Both the position numbers and the translations under genes were made by a program. The notes beneath the pieces are model-generated. The model had not been told where the DNA came from and did no database searches. It worked only from the letters and a program-made list of their open reading frames with translations. Shown here in pieces: positions 33,635 to 42,387 of a stretch of DNA of 45,255 bases. Source of the stretch: an uncultured Acidimicrobiales bacterium (GTDB lineage: Bacteria > Actinomycetota > Acidimicrobiia > Acidimicrobiales > SZUA-35); contig CALEWY010000045.1 of NCBI GenBank assembly GCA_937925335.1, positions 1 to 45,255 on the forward strand. Reading direction: 5' to 3'. Position 1 is the first letter of the stretch, and each line of letters starts with the position of its first letter.

Positions 33635-34624
33635 TTAGAGAAAACCGATGCGGTCGAGCGGCCAGAAGAGCACGAACGCGCGCCCGACGATTCGCTCTTC
33701 GGGCACGGTTCCAAAGAACCGCGAGTCGAGCGACATGTCTCGATTGTCGCCCATCACAAAAACGTGACCGTCCTCAACCGTGATCGGCCCGAACGGCAAG
33801 ATCACTTCGTCGTCCGCGAGGTAACTCTCTTCGAGACGCTGGCCGTTGATCCACACCGAGTTATCTCGGCCTTCGACCACATCACCAGGCAGACCGATGA
33901 CTCGTTTGATGAGATCTCGGATCTCGGCTTGTTCATCATCGGGACGTCGGAAGACGACGACGTCGCCCCGGTTTACGTCATGAAGGCGATAGCTGAGCTT
34001 GTTGACAAGCACCCGGTCCTGAAGTTGCAGGGTGGTTTCCATCGACTCAGACGGAATCCAGAAGGCCTGAAAGAGCGCAACGCGCAAGACGAGGGCGAAT
34101 GCCACTGCTCCGACGAGCACGACAACCCACTCGGCGACAAAGCGGCCGAAACTCGCCTGGCCACCGTCATCATCGTCAGGTTCGGAGGTGTCCCCGCCGT
34201 CGCCGCCATCACCGGCGCCCTCAGCGGTCTCCATCTCTGCATCAGCTGCGACATCAACGACGTCATGCGCGTCAATGTTGTCCACGGCCTCGCCATCGAA
34301 CACTTCGATGTCGTCGGATGTGTTGTCCGGTATGTCGCCAGGGGCGTCATCGGGGATCGTGCCAGGGGCGTCGTCGATGAGAGGACGGTCGCTGATCGTG
34401 GCAACCGGACGATGCGAAGGGGGCGGGTGCGCCGAGCTCCCGTTCGCTGCATTTTTCGTCACGGAAGATCCATCGACGGAAATCGAGCCACCTTGATGGT
34501 CCGTTCCCCTCAAATCGATGGGGTCATGCTCGCCGAGCAGCGACTCGGCCAGCATTTGCGACACCCAGTCGTCGTCACCGGAAGATCCAAGATCCAAGCC
34601 GGGATCACTGTTGGGGTCGCTCAT
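33635..34624 (-). CDS. lepB: Signal peptidase I with long acidic N-terminus
   Basis: 329 residues. The first 155 residues are acidic and low-complexity (DDAPGTIPDDAPGDIPDN, then DGGDGGDTSEPDDDDGG), longer than usual for the family. One membrane helix (WVVVLVGAVAFALVLRVAL) follows. The catalytic domain has PSESMETTL with Ser194 and LIKRVIGLPGDVV with Lys240, plus GDNRDMSLDSR. It removes signal peptides from exported proteins at the outer face of the membrane, and could serve the RNase, DUF4214 and LysM products here. Confidence 0.93.
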   Translation of the reverse strand: MSDPNSDPGLDLGSSGDDDWVSQMLAESLLGEHDPIDLRGTDHQGGSISVDGSSVTKNAANGSSAHPPPSHRPVATISDRPLIDDAPGTIPDDAPGDIPDNTSDDIEVFDGEAVDNIDAHDVVDVAADAEMETAEGAGDGGDGGDTSEPDDDDGGQASFGRFVAEWVVVLVGAVAFALVLRVALFQAFWIPSESMETTLQLQDRVLVNKLSYRLHDVNRGDVVVFRRPDDEQAEIRDLIKRVIGLPGDVVEGRDNSVWINGQRLEESYLADDEVILPFGPITVEDGHVFVMGDNRDMSLDSRFFGTVPEERIVGRAFVLFWPLDRIGFL

Positions 34625-34635
34625 TGTGGGCCAGG

Positions 34636-35601
34636 CTAACTCAGGTAGCGAGCGAGAATGCGTTGGGCAGCCGCAGGGGCAACACCACTCACGTCCGCCG
34701 CTTCATCAGCCGTCGGAGCGACGACGACCGCATTCGGCCCAAGGCGGACCAAGAGGCGTTCGAGCCACGCATCTGCGGACACCGCCAGGGTGACCCGGCG
34801 CCCACCATTCTTGAGATCCTCGACCTGCTCACACGGGTAGGTCTCGGCGACCCACAATGCATCGGGTGAGAGATCGAGTGTGACGCGGGGGCTCGTCGTC
34901 GTCGGCGAAAATGTCGTGCCGCCATCACTGCTCGGCTTCATTGCGGACACCTCGCCGGTCGCTACCGCTGACTCGACCCTGTCCACGCGGAACAGCCGCT
35001 CAGCCTCTGCTCGGTGGCAGTACGCATCGACGTACCACGCCCCTTCTTGGGCAACGACCCGCCACGGGGCGATCACTCGCACGCTCCGCTCGTTGCGATT
35101 GAACGAGAAGTAGTCGATCTCGACCTCGGTGCCCTCTGCCGCCGCGGTGCGCAGTGTGGCGAGCACGTCGGCATCGGCACTGCCGAAGTCAACATCGACG
35201 ACCGCAGCATCGTCACCGCCAACACCGAGGCTGTGCTGCAGCTTGGTCAACGCGCGTGCAAGCGGGCCTTCCGGATCGGTTCCAGGAACCGAGAGCAAGC
35301 CATCCGAGCTTGCGAGCAGGGCGAGGCCCTGGTCAGGAGTGAGCTTCAACGGACGGCTGAAGAAGTCCGCGTAGTGAATCCAGACTCGCCCATCTTCGAT
35401 CGTGACTTCGACGAGTGCGTCGGGTGTGTACGGCGGAATCCCAACCATCCACAGCACGTCGAGATCGGCGACCAGATCGGCCTCGTCGATGTCGAACCGA
35501 CGGGCCACTTCGACGACGGGCGAACCAGGGTTCGCCACGATCCACGGGACGATGGCGAGCACTCGCCGAATGCGGTCGGCCGCTGTTGGTTTGCGTGCCA
35601 T
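34636..35601 (-). CDS. pafC: WYL-domain transcription regulator PafC
   Basis: 321 residues. An N-terminal HTH-like part (TAADRIRRVLAIVPWIVANPG, then VVEVARRFDIDEADLVADL) precedes a WYL domain with EGAWYVDAYCHRAEAERLFRVDRV and a C-terminal extension (LERLLVRLGPNAVVVAPTA). PafB and PafC form a heterodimer that activates DNA-damage genes in mycobacteria. Here the first base of pafC (ATG) overlaps the last base of pafB, the same order as in mycobacteria. Confidence 0.9.
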   Translation of the reverse strand: MARKPTAADRIRRVLAIVPWIVANPGSPVVEVARRFDIDEADLVADLDVLWMVGIPPYTPDALVEVTIEDGRVWIHYADFFSRPLKLTPDQGLALLASSDGLLSVPGTDPEGPLARALTKLQHSLGVGGDDAAVVDVDFGSADADVLATLRTAAAEGTEVEIDYFSFNRNERSVRVIAPWRVVAQEGAWYVDAYCHRAEAERLFRVDRVESAVATGEVSAMKPSSDGGTTFSPTTTSPRVTLDLSPDALWVAETYPCEQVEDLKNGGRRVTLAVSADAWLERLLVRLGPNAVVVAPTADEAADVSGVAPAAAQRILARYLS

Positions 35602-36554
35602 CAGGCTTCGCCTCCGGTTCCAGCGGCGATCGCTTCAAGCCAGTCGATCGTGCGCTGGCGAACGTCCGGTGGCGACACGACCTCCGCGTGTTCGAGGAAG
35701 TCGAGCACGAAGGAGCGAACGGCCTCTTCGTTTTTAACGGGCAGGGTCGCAAGGATCGCGCCGTCGTCTTCAGTCACGATCTCGGCGTCGCCGTGCATCT
35801 GGCGCTGAGCCCAGCCGGCATGGCTTGCGTCGATCCGCAGGACGACCATGACGGGATCGCCGTCGCCCATCTCCCATGTGACGATCCGTCGCCCGGCCCG
35901 CTCAGGGCGCCTGGTGACGTCGCCTGGTTCACCAACGATCGTGATGTCGCCGTCGATCCGGTCGAGACGGAAGTTGCGCTCGCCGTCGCGGTCGCGATCG
36001 TGGCCTGTCAGATACCAACGACCTCGCTGGAAGTCGAGGCGGGCAGGCTCCATCGTCCGAGTCTCGTCTCGATACTCGAACGAGACCGGTGTTCCAGCGG
36101 TGATTGCGCCAAAGAGTCGTGAGAGTCTCGGGTCGACGGGAACCGATGCGATCGAGTCGACGTCCGGGCGAGAATCGTCATCGGCGAACCCTTGGCCGCC
36201 GAGCTTCCACAGCGCCTCGGCATTGGCCGAACCCTCGAATCGCACGGCCATCGAGGCGAGATGGAGCGCCGCGAGCTCTTCTGGCTCGAGTCCAGGATCG
36301 GCGAGGTAGTACTCGTCGGCGGGGATGAGGTAGCCGTCGAGGGGCGGGTCGGTTGCCGGGATCGGGACAACCTTGAGCGGCACACCCATCTCGCGGATCT
36401 CGTCTTTGTCGCGCTCGAAGGCACGCCGGAACGCGACTTTGTCGTCGGGGTAACCCTCGACGTTTTCACGAATGTCCTCAGCACTGAGCGGCCGCGTCGA
36501 ATCGAGCAGCACGGCAATGAGTTTCAGGAGTCGCTCAAGCTTGTTGGTTGCCAT
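35601..36554 (-). CDS. pafB: WYL-domain transcription regulator PafB
   Basis: 317 residues. The N-terminal winged helix (NKLERLLKLIAVLLDSTRPL, then SAEDIRENVEGYPDDKVAFRRAFERDKDEIREMGVPL) is the deoR-like/HTH_11 type. A linker rich in Tyr/Asp/Glu leads to the WYL domain with RGRWYLTGHDRDRDGERNFRLDRIDG, followed by the WCX-like C-terminus (FVLDFLEHAEVVSPPDVRQRT). The WYL region may bind single-stranded DNA or a ligand. Located between pafA and pafC, all on the minus strand. Confidence 0.9.
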   Translation of the reverse strand: MATNKLERLLKLIAVLLDSTRPLSAEDIRENVEGYPDDKVAFRRAFERDKDEIREMGVPLKVVPIPATDPPLDGYLIPADEYYLADPGLEPEELAALHLASMAVRFEGSANAEALWKLGGQGFADDDSRPDVDSIASVPVDPRLSRLFGAITAGTPVSFEYRDETRTMEPARLDFQRGRWYLTGHDRDRDGERNFRLDRIDGDITIVGEPGDVTRRPERAGRRIVTWEMGDGDPVMVVLRIDASHAGWAQRQMHGDAEIVTEDDGAILATLPVKNEEAVRSFVLDFLEHAEVVSPPDVRQRTIDWLEAIAAGTGGEA

Positions 36555-36640
36555 CGATCCAGCGGTGAAACGAAGTGGGTTCGGGGACGTTCCGAAAGGG
36601 AACGTCTCGTGGTCAGCGCCTGGATATCAGAAGCTGAGGG

Positions 36641-38002
36641 TCAAAGGCTCTCGATGAGCTTGGCGACCCGCTCATCTTCATATCGGAATGGGTCCTTACA
36701 AAGCACCGTTCGCTGCGCTTGATCGTTGAGCTTCAGGTGCACCCAGTCGACCGTGTAGTCACGCTTACGTTCCTTGGCTCGCTGAATGAACTCGCCCCGC
36801 AACTTGGCACGGGTTGTCTGTGGTGGCGTGTCCACCGCATCGTTCATCTCGCGGTCGGTCAGCATCCGCTCGGCATAGCCGTTGTCCTGAAGCTTGTAGA
36901 AGAGCCCCTTTTCGCGGCGAACGTCGTGGTACTGCAGATCGAGCAGCTGGACCTTCGCATCGCTCAGCTCGAGGTCATGCTTCGCTCGATAGGCCTCGAT
37001 GAGGTTGTACTTCATGACCCAATCGAGTTCTCGGTCGAGTTTGAACGGGTCGGTCTCGAGATGGGTCATCACGTGTTCCCACATCCTGAGCGCAAGCATC
37101 TCGTCGTCGGGAAGACCCTTTGTCTCTGCGTATCGCAGCGCTCGGTTGAGGTATTCGGTCTGAATGTCGAGCGCCGAAGCTTCTCGACCGTTCGCAAGGC
37201 GGACCTTGCGTTCCATCGTGAGGTCGTGGCTGATCTCACGGATGGCTCGGATCGGGTTCTCGAGTGTCATGTCACGCAGCACACACGATGGGTCTTCCAC
37301 CATCCGCAGGAGAATGGCCATCGCTCCGACCTTCAGGTAGGTCGTGTACTCGCTCATGTTCGAGTCGCCGACGATCACGTGCAGGCGGCGGAAGTGTTCA
37401 GCGTCGGCGTGGGGCTCGTCACGGGTATTGATGATCGGCCGGCTTCGAGTCGTCGCCGATGACACACCTTCCCAGATGTGCTCGGCGCGCTGGCTCACGG
37501 CAAACATCGCTCCTCGAGCGGTCTGCAAGACCTTGCCGGCGCCGGCGTAGATCTGGCGGCTGACGAGGAAGGGAATCAGCACCTCGGAGTAGTGGCTGAG
37601 ATCGTCGTTGCGGGTGGTGAGGTAGTTCTCGTGACAGCCGTAGCTGTTGCCGGCCGAATCAGTGTTGTTCTTGAAGAGGTGGATCGTGCCGCGGATGCCT
37701 TCATCACGCAGCCGCTCTTCCGCGGAGTCGAGAAGCTGTTCGAGGATGCGTTCGCCGGCTTTATCGTGAATGACCACCTCGCCGATCGAGTCGCACTCCG
37801 CCGTTGCGTACTCGGGGTGAGAGCCAACGTCGAGATAGAGGCGAGCGCCATTGACGAGGAACACGTTCGATGAGCGACCCCAGGACACGACGCGGCGGAA
37901 CAAATACCGAGCCACCTCGTCAGGACTGAGCCGCCGCTGACCGCGCAGCGTGCAGGTGACGCCGTATTCGGTCTCGATGCCGTAGATCCGTCGGTTTTGC
38001 AC
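36641..38002 (-). CDS. pafA: Pup-protein ligase PafA
   Basis: 453 residues, close to mycobacterial PafA (452). The N-terminal catalytic signature [17 protein letters not shown] is followed by [18 protein letters not shown] (substrate and metal binding), [22 protein letters not shown], and [23 protein letters not shown], which are typical for the glutamine-synthetase-like PafA/Dop family. It joins the C-terminal Glu of Pup to lysines of targets using ATP. The presence of both PafA and proteasome genes predicts a Pup system; pup and dop are not in the window. pafB and pafC follow after 86 bp. Confidence 0.95.
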   Translation of the reverse strand: MQNRRIYGIETEYGVTCTLRGQRRLSPDEVARYLFRRVVSWGRSSNVFLVNGARLYLDVGSHPEYATAECDSIGEVVIHDKAGERILEQLLDSAEERLRDEGIRGTIHLFKNNTDSAGNSYGCHENYLTTRNDDLSHYSEVLIPFLVSRQIYAGAGKVLQTARGAMFAVSQRAEHIWEGVSSATTRSRPIINTRDEPHADAEHFRRLHVIVGDSNMSEYTTYLKVGAMAILLRMVEDPSCVLRDMTLENPIRAIREISHDLTMERKVRLANGREASALDIQTEYLNRALRYAETKGLPDDEMLALRMWEHVMTHLETDPFKLDRELDWVMKYNLIEAYRAKHDLELSDAKVQLLDLQYHDVRREKGLFYKLQDNGYAERMLTDREMNDAVDTPPQTTRAKLRGEFIQRAKERKRDYTVDWVHLKLNDQAQRTVLCKDPFRYEDERVAKLIESL

Positions 38003-38059
38003 GGCGTCAACCTAGCCGCACTCCCCTGGAGACTCCGCTTCAGGCAGATCTGGCAGCAA

Positions 38060-38223
38060 GCGGAGGGATATCCCGCAACAACTTGCGGCAAACCCCTCCG
38101 CAACATCGCCAACCCTCAAAGCGGAGGAAATCGCCGCAACAACTTGCGGCAAACCCCTCCGCAACATCGCCAACCCCCAAAGCGGAGGAAATCCCCGCAA
38201 CAACTTGCGGCAAACCCCTCCGC
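38060..38223. repeat. Tandem nested-hairpin repeat, three units (family copy B)
   Basis: Units begin at 38060, 38121 and 38182 (61-bp period; the third is incomplete at its end). Each has GCGGAGG, then CCGCAA-CAAC-TTGCGG as a perfect inner hairpin, and CCCTCCGC closing the outer stem, with a spacer AACATCGCCAACCC(T/C)CAAA. The DNA matches, in reverse orientation, the element at 4156-4245. It lies between pafA and a GNAT gene (both minus). The units are highly alike, so recently duplicated. Confidence 0.9.
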
Positions 38224-38237
38224 ATCATCGAGGTGCT

Positions 38238-38888
38238 CTAGTGGCTGCGGTCTCGCAATGGGGCATTGGTCAATCGAGATGGATCGGTGAACTCAAACCA
38301 GATCGAGTCGACGAACGAGCCGTTCGGTAGCCGAAGTGATCCCTGGTGATAGCTCTCCCCGGCGAGTCGCTGCAGGATCGACCGCATCGACCGATTCTCG
38401 ATGTCGCAGCCAGCGATGACTCGCTCGCATCCGGCGTTCAACATCCGTTCGATCGACAGTGCCGTCGCTTCGCTGCCGATGCCGGTCCCGTGAAGATCGG
38501 AACGAATGAGAATTGAGAACTCAAGCGCGTTGCTTGCGGATTCGTGATCCCGGACGACAGTTCGAAAACCCACGATGCCGACGACCGAATCCGTCGCACG
38601 TTCGACCACAACCATCGAAACGATCGTCTCAGCAGGATCGGAGACGTTGACTGGCTGGTCGTGACGATCGAGCAGCCCGTTCGGCCTCAGGTTCGCAACG
38701 TCGTGCAATTCATCGATTCGCAACAGATCACGGAGTCTCGGCGAGCGAAGGAGCAGCCGATCGCTCGCTGCAAACAGCTCACCGCGCTCCTCTCCAGAAT
38801 CCAACGAACGGCTTTGGAGGAACAACCAAGTCAACGCAGCGGCCGCTGTGAGGAAAAGAACGATCCAATCGAGTCCCGCAAGATCCAC
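38238..38888 (-). CDS. Membrane-anchored GNAT acetyltransferase
   Basis: 216 residues. A membrane-like helix (LDWIVLFLTAAAALTWLFLQ) near the N-terminus is followed by a GNAT domain: ATDSVVGIVGFRTVVRD, LEFSILIRSDLHGTGIGSEATALSIERML (acetyl-CoA loop HGTGIGSEA), VIAGCDIENRSMRSIL, and a closing strand VDSIWFEFTD. The membrane anchor is uncommon in the family. It may acetylate proteins at the membrane. It interrupts the mycobacterial-like order prcA-pafA. Confidence 0.75.
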   Translation of the reverse strand: MDLAGLDWIVLFLTAAAALTWLFLQSRSLDSGEERGELFAASDRLLLRSPRLRDLLRIDELHDVANLRPNGLLDRHDQPVNVSDPAETIVSMVVVERATDSVVGIVGFRTVVRDHESASNALEFSILIRSDLHGTGIGSEATALSIERMLNAGCERVIAGCDIENRSMRSILQRLAGESYHQGSLRLPNGSFVDSIWFEFTDPSRLTNAPLRDRSH

Positions 38889-38949
38889 GCATGTGCATCG
38901 ACAAGCCGTTCGCCAAAGTTAACCAGGCACCCAGGACAACCTTCATCAA

Positions 38950-39114
38950 CCTCTGAGGTGCGGCAGGTTCGCGAGGTAGCTGTGTCCTCAGAGGTGTGGC
39001 AGGTTGGGTTGGGGGCGCGCCCTAGGGAATGTTGCGTAGATAGTGGGTTTCCGCGATTTCTGCGGGATGAGTGGTCGAAATCGGCACCTGCTGCACCTCA
39101 GAGGTGCGGCAGGT
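38950..39114. repeat. CCTCAGAGG-centred repeats after prcA
   Basis: Three copies of CCTC(T/A)GAGGTG(C/T)GGCAGGT start at 38950, 38986 and 39096. In the third copy the palindrome extends to 13-bp arms (ACCTGCTGCACCT and AGGTGCGGCAGGT, one mismatch). It lies 60 bp after the prcA stop on the minus strand and may work as its terminator. There is no T-run. Confidence 0.7.
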
Positions 39115-39175
39115 CGCACGTTCGCGCATAAAGCTGCCTACGTTGAGCCAGCGCTGGGGATTGAGATCCGGTGAT

Positions 39176-39853
39176 TTAGCCGAGTAGGCCGGTGATCTCG
39201 TCGTTCTCGAGTCGACGGAAGCATCGGCCCTCGTCAAGACGATCGAGCACAGCGACTTCGACCTCTTCCGCACCGAGCGTGCGATCTGGGCCAGCCAGCG
39301 CCGACACGGCGAGCTTCAGGGTCGCTCCGATATCGAGACCAGACAGATCAGCCGCTGAGAGACGCTCACGAATCGGATCGGGGTCACCACCGAGAACGGC
39401 GAATCCCTCCTCATCAGACACCGAACCGTCGTAGCGAATATGGAAGAGACGATCGCCGCTCGGCTCAAAGCCAGCCGACACGACCAAGATCTCGACCTCG
39501 AGAGGCTTCATCTCATTCGTGAAGATCTGGCCGAGCATCTGGGCGTACTGGTTTGCCAATGCCTGCGAGTCAACGTCGTCGCGGCTGTAGGTGTAGCCCT
39601 TTGTGTCGGCGTGACGAATTCCAGCGATCCGAAGCTGGTCGTATTCGTTGTAACGACCCACACCAGCGAAGGCGATGCGGTCGTAGATCTCGGAGATCTT
39701 TCGAAGGTTCCGTGAAGGATTCTCGGCGCACAACACGATGGCGTCGGTGCATTCGATAGCGACCAAGCTGCGACCACGAGCGATGCCCTTTTGGGCGTAG
39801 TCGGCCCGATCCTTCATCATCTGCTCGGGTGCAACATAGAACGGCATGTTCAT
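39176..39853 (-). CDS. prcA: 20S proteasome alpha subunit PrcA
   Basis: 225 residues. The N-terminus MNMPFYVAPEQMMKDRADYAQKG fits the actinobacterial alpha subunit (in Mycobacterium it begins [23 protein letters not shown]). RSLVAIECTDAIVLCAENPS corresponds to the H0-helix region and NLRKISEIYDRIAFAGVGRYNEYD to the following strand. Alpha subunits form the outer gate rings of the proteasome and bind the Mpa/ARC ATPase. It shares one base with prcB (39853). Confidence 0.95.
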   Translation of the reverse strand: MNMPFYVAPEQMMKDRADYAQKGIARGRSLVAIECTDAIVLCAENPSRNLRKISEIYDRIAFAGVGRYNEYDQLRIAGIRHADTKGYTYSRDDVDSQALANQYAQMLGQIFTNEMKPLEVEILVVSAGFEPSGDRLFHIRYDGSVSDEEGFAVLGGDPDPIRERLSAADLSGLDIGATLKLAVSALAGPDRTLGAEEVEVAVLDRLDEGRCFRRLENDEITGLLG

Positions 39854-40692
39854 CAGACTGAACCTCCACCCGTGGTGATGTTGGGATTCGTTCCGTCACC
39901 GTCCACGTATTCGGACACGATCGAGGCGAAGCGCCCAGCGATCTCGTCTTCTTCGAGTTCTTTGAATCCGTCTCCGTCGATCGTGGCGACGATCGGGTAG
40001 ATGCCTCGCATGGAGTCGGGGCCGCCCGTTGCCGAATCATCGTCGGCCGCCATGAACAGCGAACGAATGAGCAGGTCGACGGTGGCGTCTCGATCGAGAT
40101 CGCCAGCCCGTCCGAGCTTGATGACGGTCTTGGCGTGGAGGCTGCCGGATCCAGAAGCGACGTAGTCCTCTTCTTCGTAACGTCCACCCGTGACGTCGTA
40201 GGCGAAGAGGCGTCCACGATCACGGCGTCGGTCGAAGCCGGCGAACAGCGGAACGACCACCATGCCCTGCATCGCTGCCGGGAGGTGGTTCCGAACCATC
40301 ATCGAGAGCTGGTTTGCCTTTCCTTCGAGCGAGAGCGAGTGGCCTTCGACTTTCTCGTAATGCTCGAGCTGAAGCTGAAACATCTTGACCATCTCGATGG
40401 CCGGACCAGCAGCGCCAGCGATCGCAACACCGGACCAACGGTCGGCGGCGAAGACTTTCTGCATCGTGCGGTGGCTGATCAAGTTGCCGGAGGTGGCGCG
40501 GCGGTCACCAGCGATCACGACGCCGTCTTTGTATTTCGAGGCAACCACGGTTGTGCCGTGTGTGATTTCGAGATTGTGGCCAGATTGGATGGCTTCGTTG
40601 AGCGCAGCAGAGGGGTCGAGATCCAGCTTCGAGAGAAGTCCGGTAAACGACGGCCCTGGATCATCCGAGGTCGAAAAGTGGGGCAGAGTCAT
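39853..40692 (-). CDS. prcB: 20S proteasome beta subunit PrcB
   Basis: 279 residues. The propeptide spans residues 1-46 and ends ITHG; the active-site Thr is residue 47 in GTTVVASKYKDGVVIAGDRRATSGN. The segment YKDGVVIAGDRRAT holds the Asp and Lys equivalents of the proteasome catalytic triad. DYVASGSGSLHAKTVIK is the conserved Ser/Gly region. The subunit degrades pupylated proteins in the central chamber. Typically pup lies directly upstream of prcB; here a flippase does. Confidence 0.96.
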   Translation of the reverse strand: MTLPHFSTSDDPGPSFTGLLSKLDLDPSAALNEAIQSGHNLEITHGTTVVASKYKDGVVIAGDRRATSGNLISHRTMQKVFAADRWSGVAIAGAAGPAIEMVKMFQLQLEHYEKVEGHSLSLEGKANQLSMMVRNHLPAAMQGMVVVPLFAGFDRRRDRGRLFAYDVTGGRYEEEDYVASGSGSLHAKTVIKLGRAGDLDRDATVDLLIRSLFMAADDDSATGGPDSMRGIYPIVATIDGDGFKELEEDEIAGRFASIVSEYVDGDGTNPNITTGGGSV

Positions 40693-40741
40693 ACCCCGAC
40701 GACGTTAGTCGGCTCGTTCGGTCCAGCGGTGTTCGAGCCAA

Positions 40742-40765
40742 CGGTGTTCGAACACCGCGTGTTCG
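40742..40765. repeat. Overlapping palindromes between flippase and prcB
   Basis: CGGTGTTCGAACACCG at 40742-40757 is a perfect palindrome; the bases CGAACACCGCGTGTTCG overlapping it form another inverted pair. A half-copy (GCGGTGTTCGAG) lies at 40726. The cluster lies upstream of prcB and downstream of the flippase gene on the minus strand, so it could be an operator for prcBA or a terminator for the flippase. Confidence 0.5.
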
Positions 40766-40805
40766 CGTGGGCGCCTTCGAAGCAGCCGTCTTTCGACGAG
40801 CGCGG

Positions 40806-42383
40806 TCAGGTGCGAGGTTTGGCCAGCGGCCGCATCACGAACATGAACGCCACGATCGCGATCGCTCCGGCACTCCCGGCGGCAAGCATTCCTGCAACGT
40901 CGGTGCCGAAGAGCGCCTTCGAACCGACGGAAGTCAGAACGGTGAACAGCGTGAGTGCAACCGCGACCGACGCCACCGAACTGATGTCGACATCGATTCC
41001 GGCTGTTCGACACGCGGCAGAGTTGGCGATCGCCCGCACGATGAACGTTGCTGCCCAGGCGACGGCCGCACCTTCAATCCCGATCATCGGGATGAGGATC
41101 AGGTTCAAGATGAGGTTGGTCGCAAATCCCAGCGCGCCGACACGCAAGGTGGCCTTTGAATCGCCGCTCATCAACAGAATCGAACCGACCGGCCCGAACA
41201 ACGAGGACACCATCAAGCCCATCGCCAAGATCCGCAGAGCCGAGGCTCCTTCGGCGAACTCCGGTCCGAAGAGTGAGGCCAACAGTGGTGCGAACGCAAT
41301 GACCACGAGGTAGACGGGCCACACGATGATCGTGTGAGCGAGCGCCGAGTCGTGGCGGAGGTTGGAGATGCCGCTGTAGTTCTCGCGAGCAACGAGTTCC
41401 GCAGTGCGAGGGCCAACAACTTTCATCAACGCCTCGGCGACGAACATCCCGACGATGGCGAAGCGAGAGACCGCCCCGTAGATGCCAGCCGCGGTTGGCG
41501 AGGCGAGCACGCCGACCAACAACACATCGATCCACAGAACCATGACGTCAAGAATTTGGCCGCCGATGCGCGGCTTTGTGAACGTCCAGAACTCGTCCCG
41601 CACTTCGGAACGATCGATCTCGGGATCGCGCTCATCGGTGCTGCGACGATCGACCCGCACCCGGTTCGGATTGTTCAAGTACGCAGTGATCGAACGTTTG
41701 AACACTCTTGCGGCAACGACGGCGAGCAGGAGCGTCGAGGTTCCCCACGCCAAGGCTGCCATGGCGATCGAGCCCGTCAATTCCAGCGTGATCAGCGCGG
41801 ATGCTGGCAACAACAATCCTCGAACCACGCGGTCGATCACAACGTTCGACGTCATCGATCCGAAGCCGCGAAGGCCTTGGACGATGGGCGTGTAGATCGC
41901 AGCAGCGATCACGAACGGAGCGAAGGCAAGCAGAACCTGATCGGGTTGCCCATCGACAGCGAACGCCGTGAAGGCCAAGCCGACGACCGCAGCCACTCCG
42001 ATAACCGAAGCGAGAAGGACCGGGCGGATCGCCACGGACAGAACCGTTGAGAGCTGATGGGCTCGACCGTCGGCTCGGGCCCGGGCGACTCCATGCACGA
42101 GGCCGCTCGCTGTCCCGAGCTCGGAGATCCGACTGGTGATGTTGAAGACGGCGAGGCCGATCCAGAACCGGCCGGCGCCGCCCGGGCCGAGTTGGTTCGA
42201 CAAGATGAATGCGAAGACGAAACCGCTCAATCCGAACAGGGCCGCGCCAACGAGGTTGAGCGCGGCGCCTTTCGCCACCGACGGCGCGTTGGCAGAGGCA
42301 GCCGCTTGGGCGCCCGCGTCGGCGGCCGTTGACCGGTTTGATTGTCGCTCGCTATCGGGAGCGAGCCCCTGCTTCGCCTTCAT
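40806..42383 (-). CDS. Polysaccharide flippase-like membrane protein (Wzx/MATE type)
   Basis: 525 residues. About 12-14 hydrophobic helices follow a 40-residue Ala/Ser/Asp-rich N-terminal tail. The first helices (ALFGLSGFVFAFILSNQLGPGGAGRF) and WIGLAVFNITSRISELG carry the pattern of the Wzx/MVF flippase clan, where a lipid-linked saccharide crosses the plasma membrane. The ATG at 42383 lies 4 bp after the stop of a tiny membrane protein gene, so the two are probably coupled. No glycosyltransferase genes are in the window. Its convergence with the prcBA promoter region is mild. Confidence 0.85.
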   Translation of the reverse strand: MKAKQGLAPDSERQSNRSTAADAGAQAAASANAPSVAKGAALNLVGAALFGLSGFVFAFILSNQLGPGGAGRFWIGLAVFNITSRISELGTASGLVHGVARARADGRAHQLSTVLSVAIRPVLLASVIGVAAVVGLAFTAFAVDGQPDQVLLAFAPFVIAAAIYTPIVQGLRGFGSMTSNVVIDRVVRGLLLPASALITLELTGSIAMAALAWGTSTLLLAVVAARVFKRSITAYLNNPNRVRVDRRSTDERDPEIDRSEVRDEFWTFTKPRIGGQILDVMVLWIDVLLVGVLASPTAAGIYGAVSRFAIVGMFVAEALMKVVGPRTAELVARENYSGISNLRHDSALAHTIIVWPVYLVVIAFAPLLASLFGPEFAEGASALRILAMGLMVSSLFGPVGSILLMSGDSKATLRVGALGFATNLILNLILIPMIGIEGAAVAWAATFIVRAIANSAACRTAGIDVDISSVASVAVALTLFTVLTSVGSKALFGTDVAGMLAAGSAGAIAIVAFMFVMRPLAKPRT

Positions 42384-42387
42384 CTGA

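Noticed and set aside
33419..34639. A 406-codon plus-strand frame opposite the zinc protease and lepB
   Set aside because: It lies over two genes with convincing catalytic motifs on the minus strand; its own product has no domain and a shadow-like composition.
40742..40765. LexA/SOS-box-like palindrome
   Set aside because: The actinobacterial box needs GAAC-N4-GTTC. Here the spacing is different (GTTCGAAC or N7), so LexA binding is not supported.
40693..40805. Search for a pup gene directly upstream of prcB
   Set aside because: The gap is 113 bp and has no open frame of about 60 codons ending in the Pup C-terminus.
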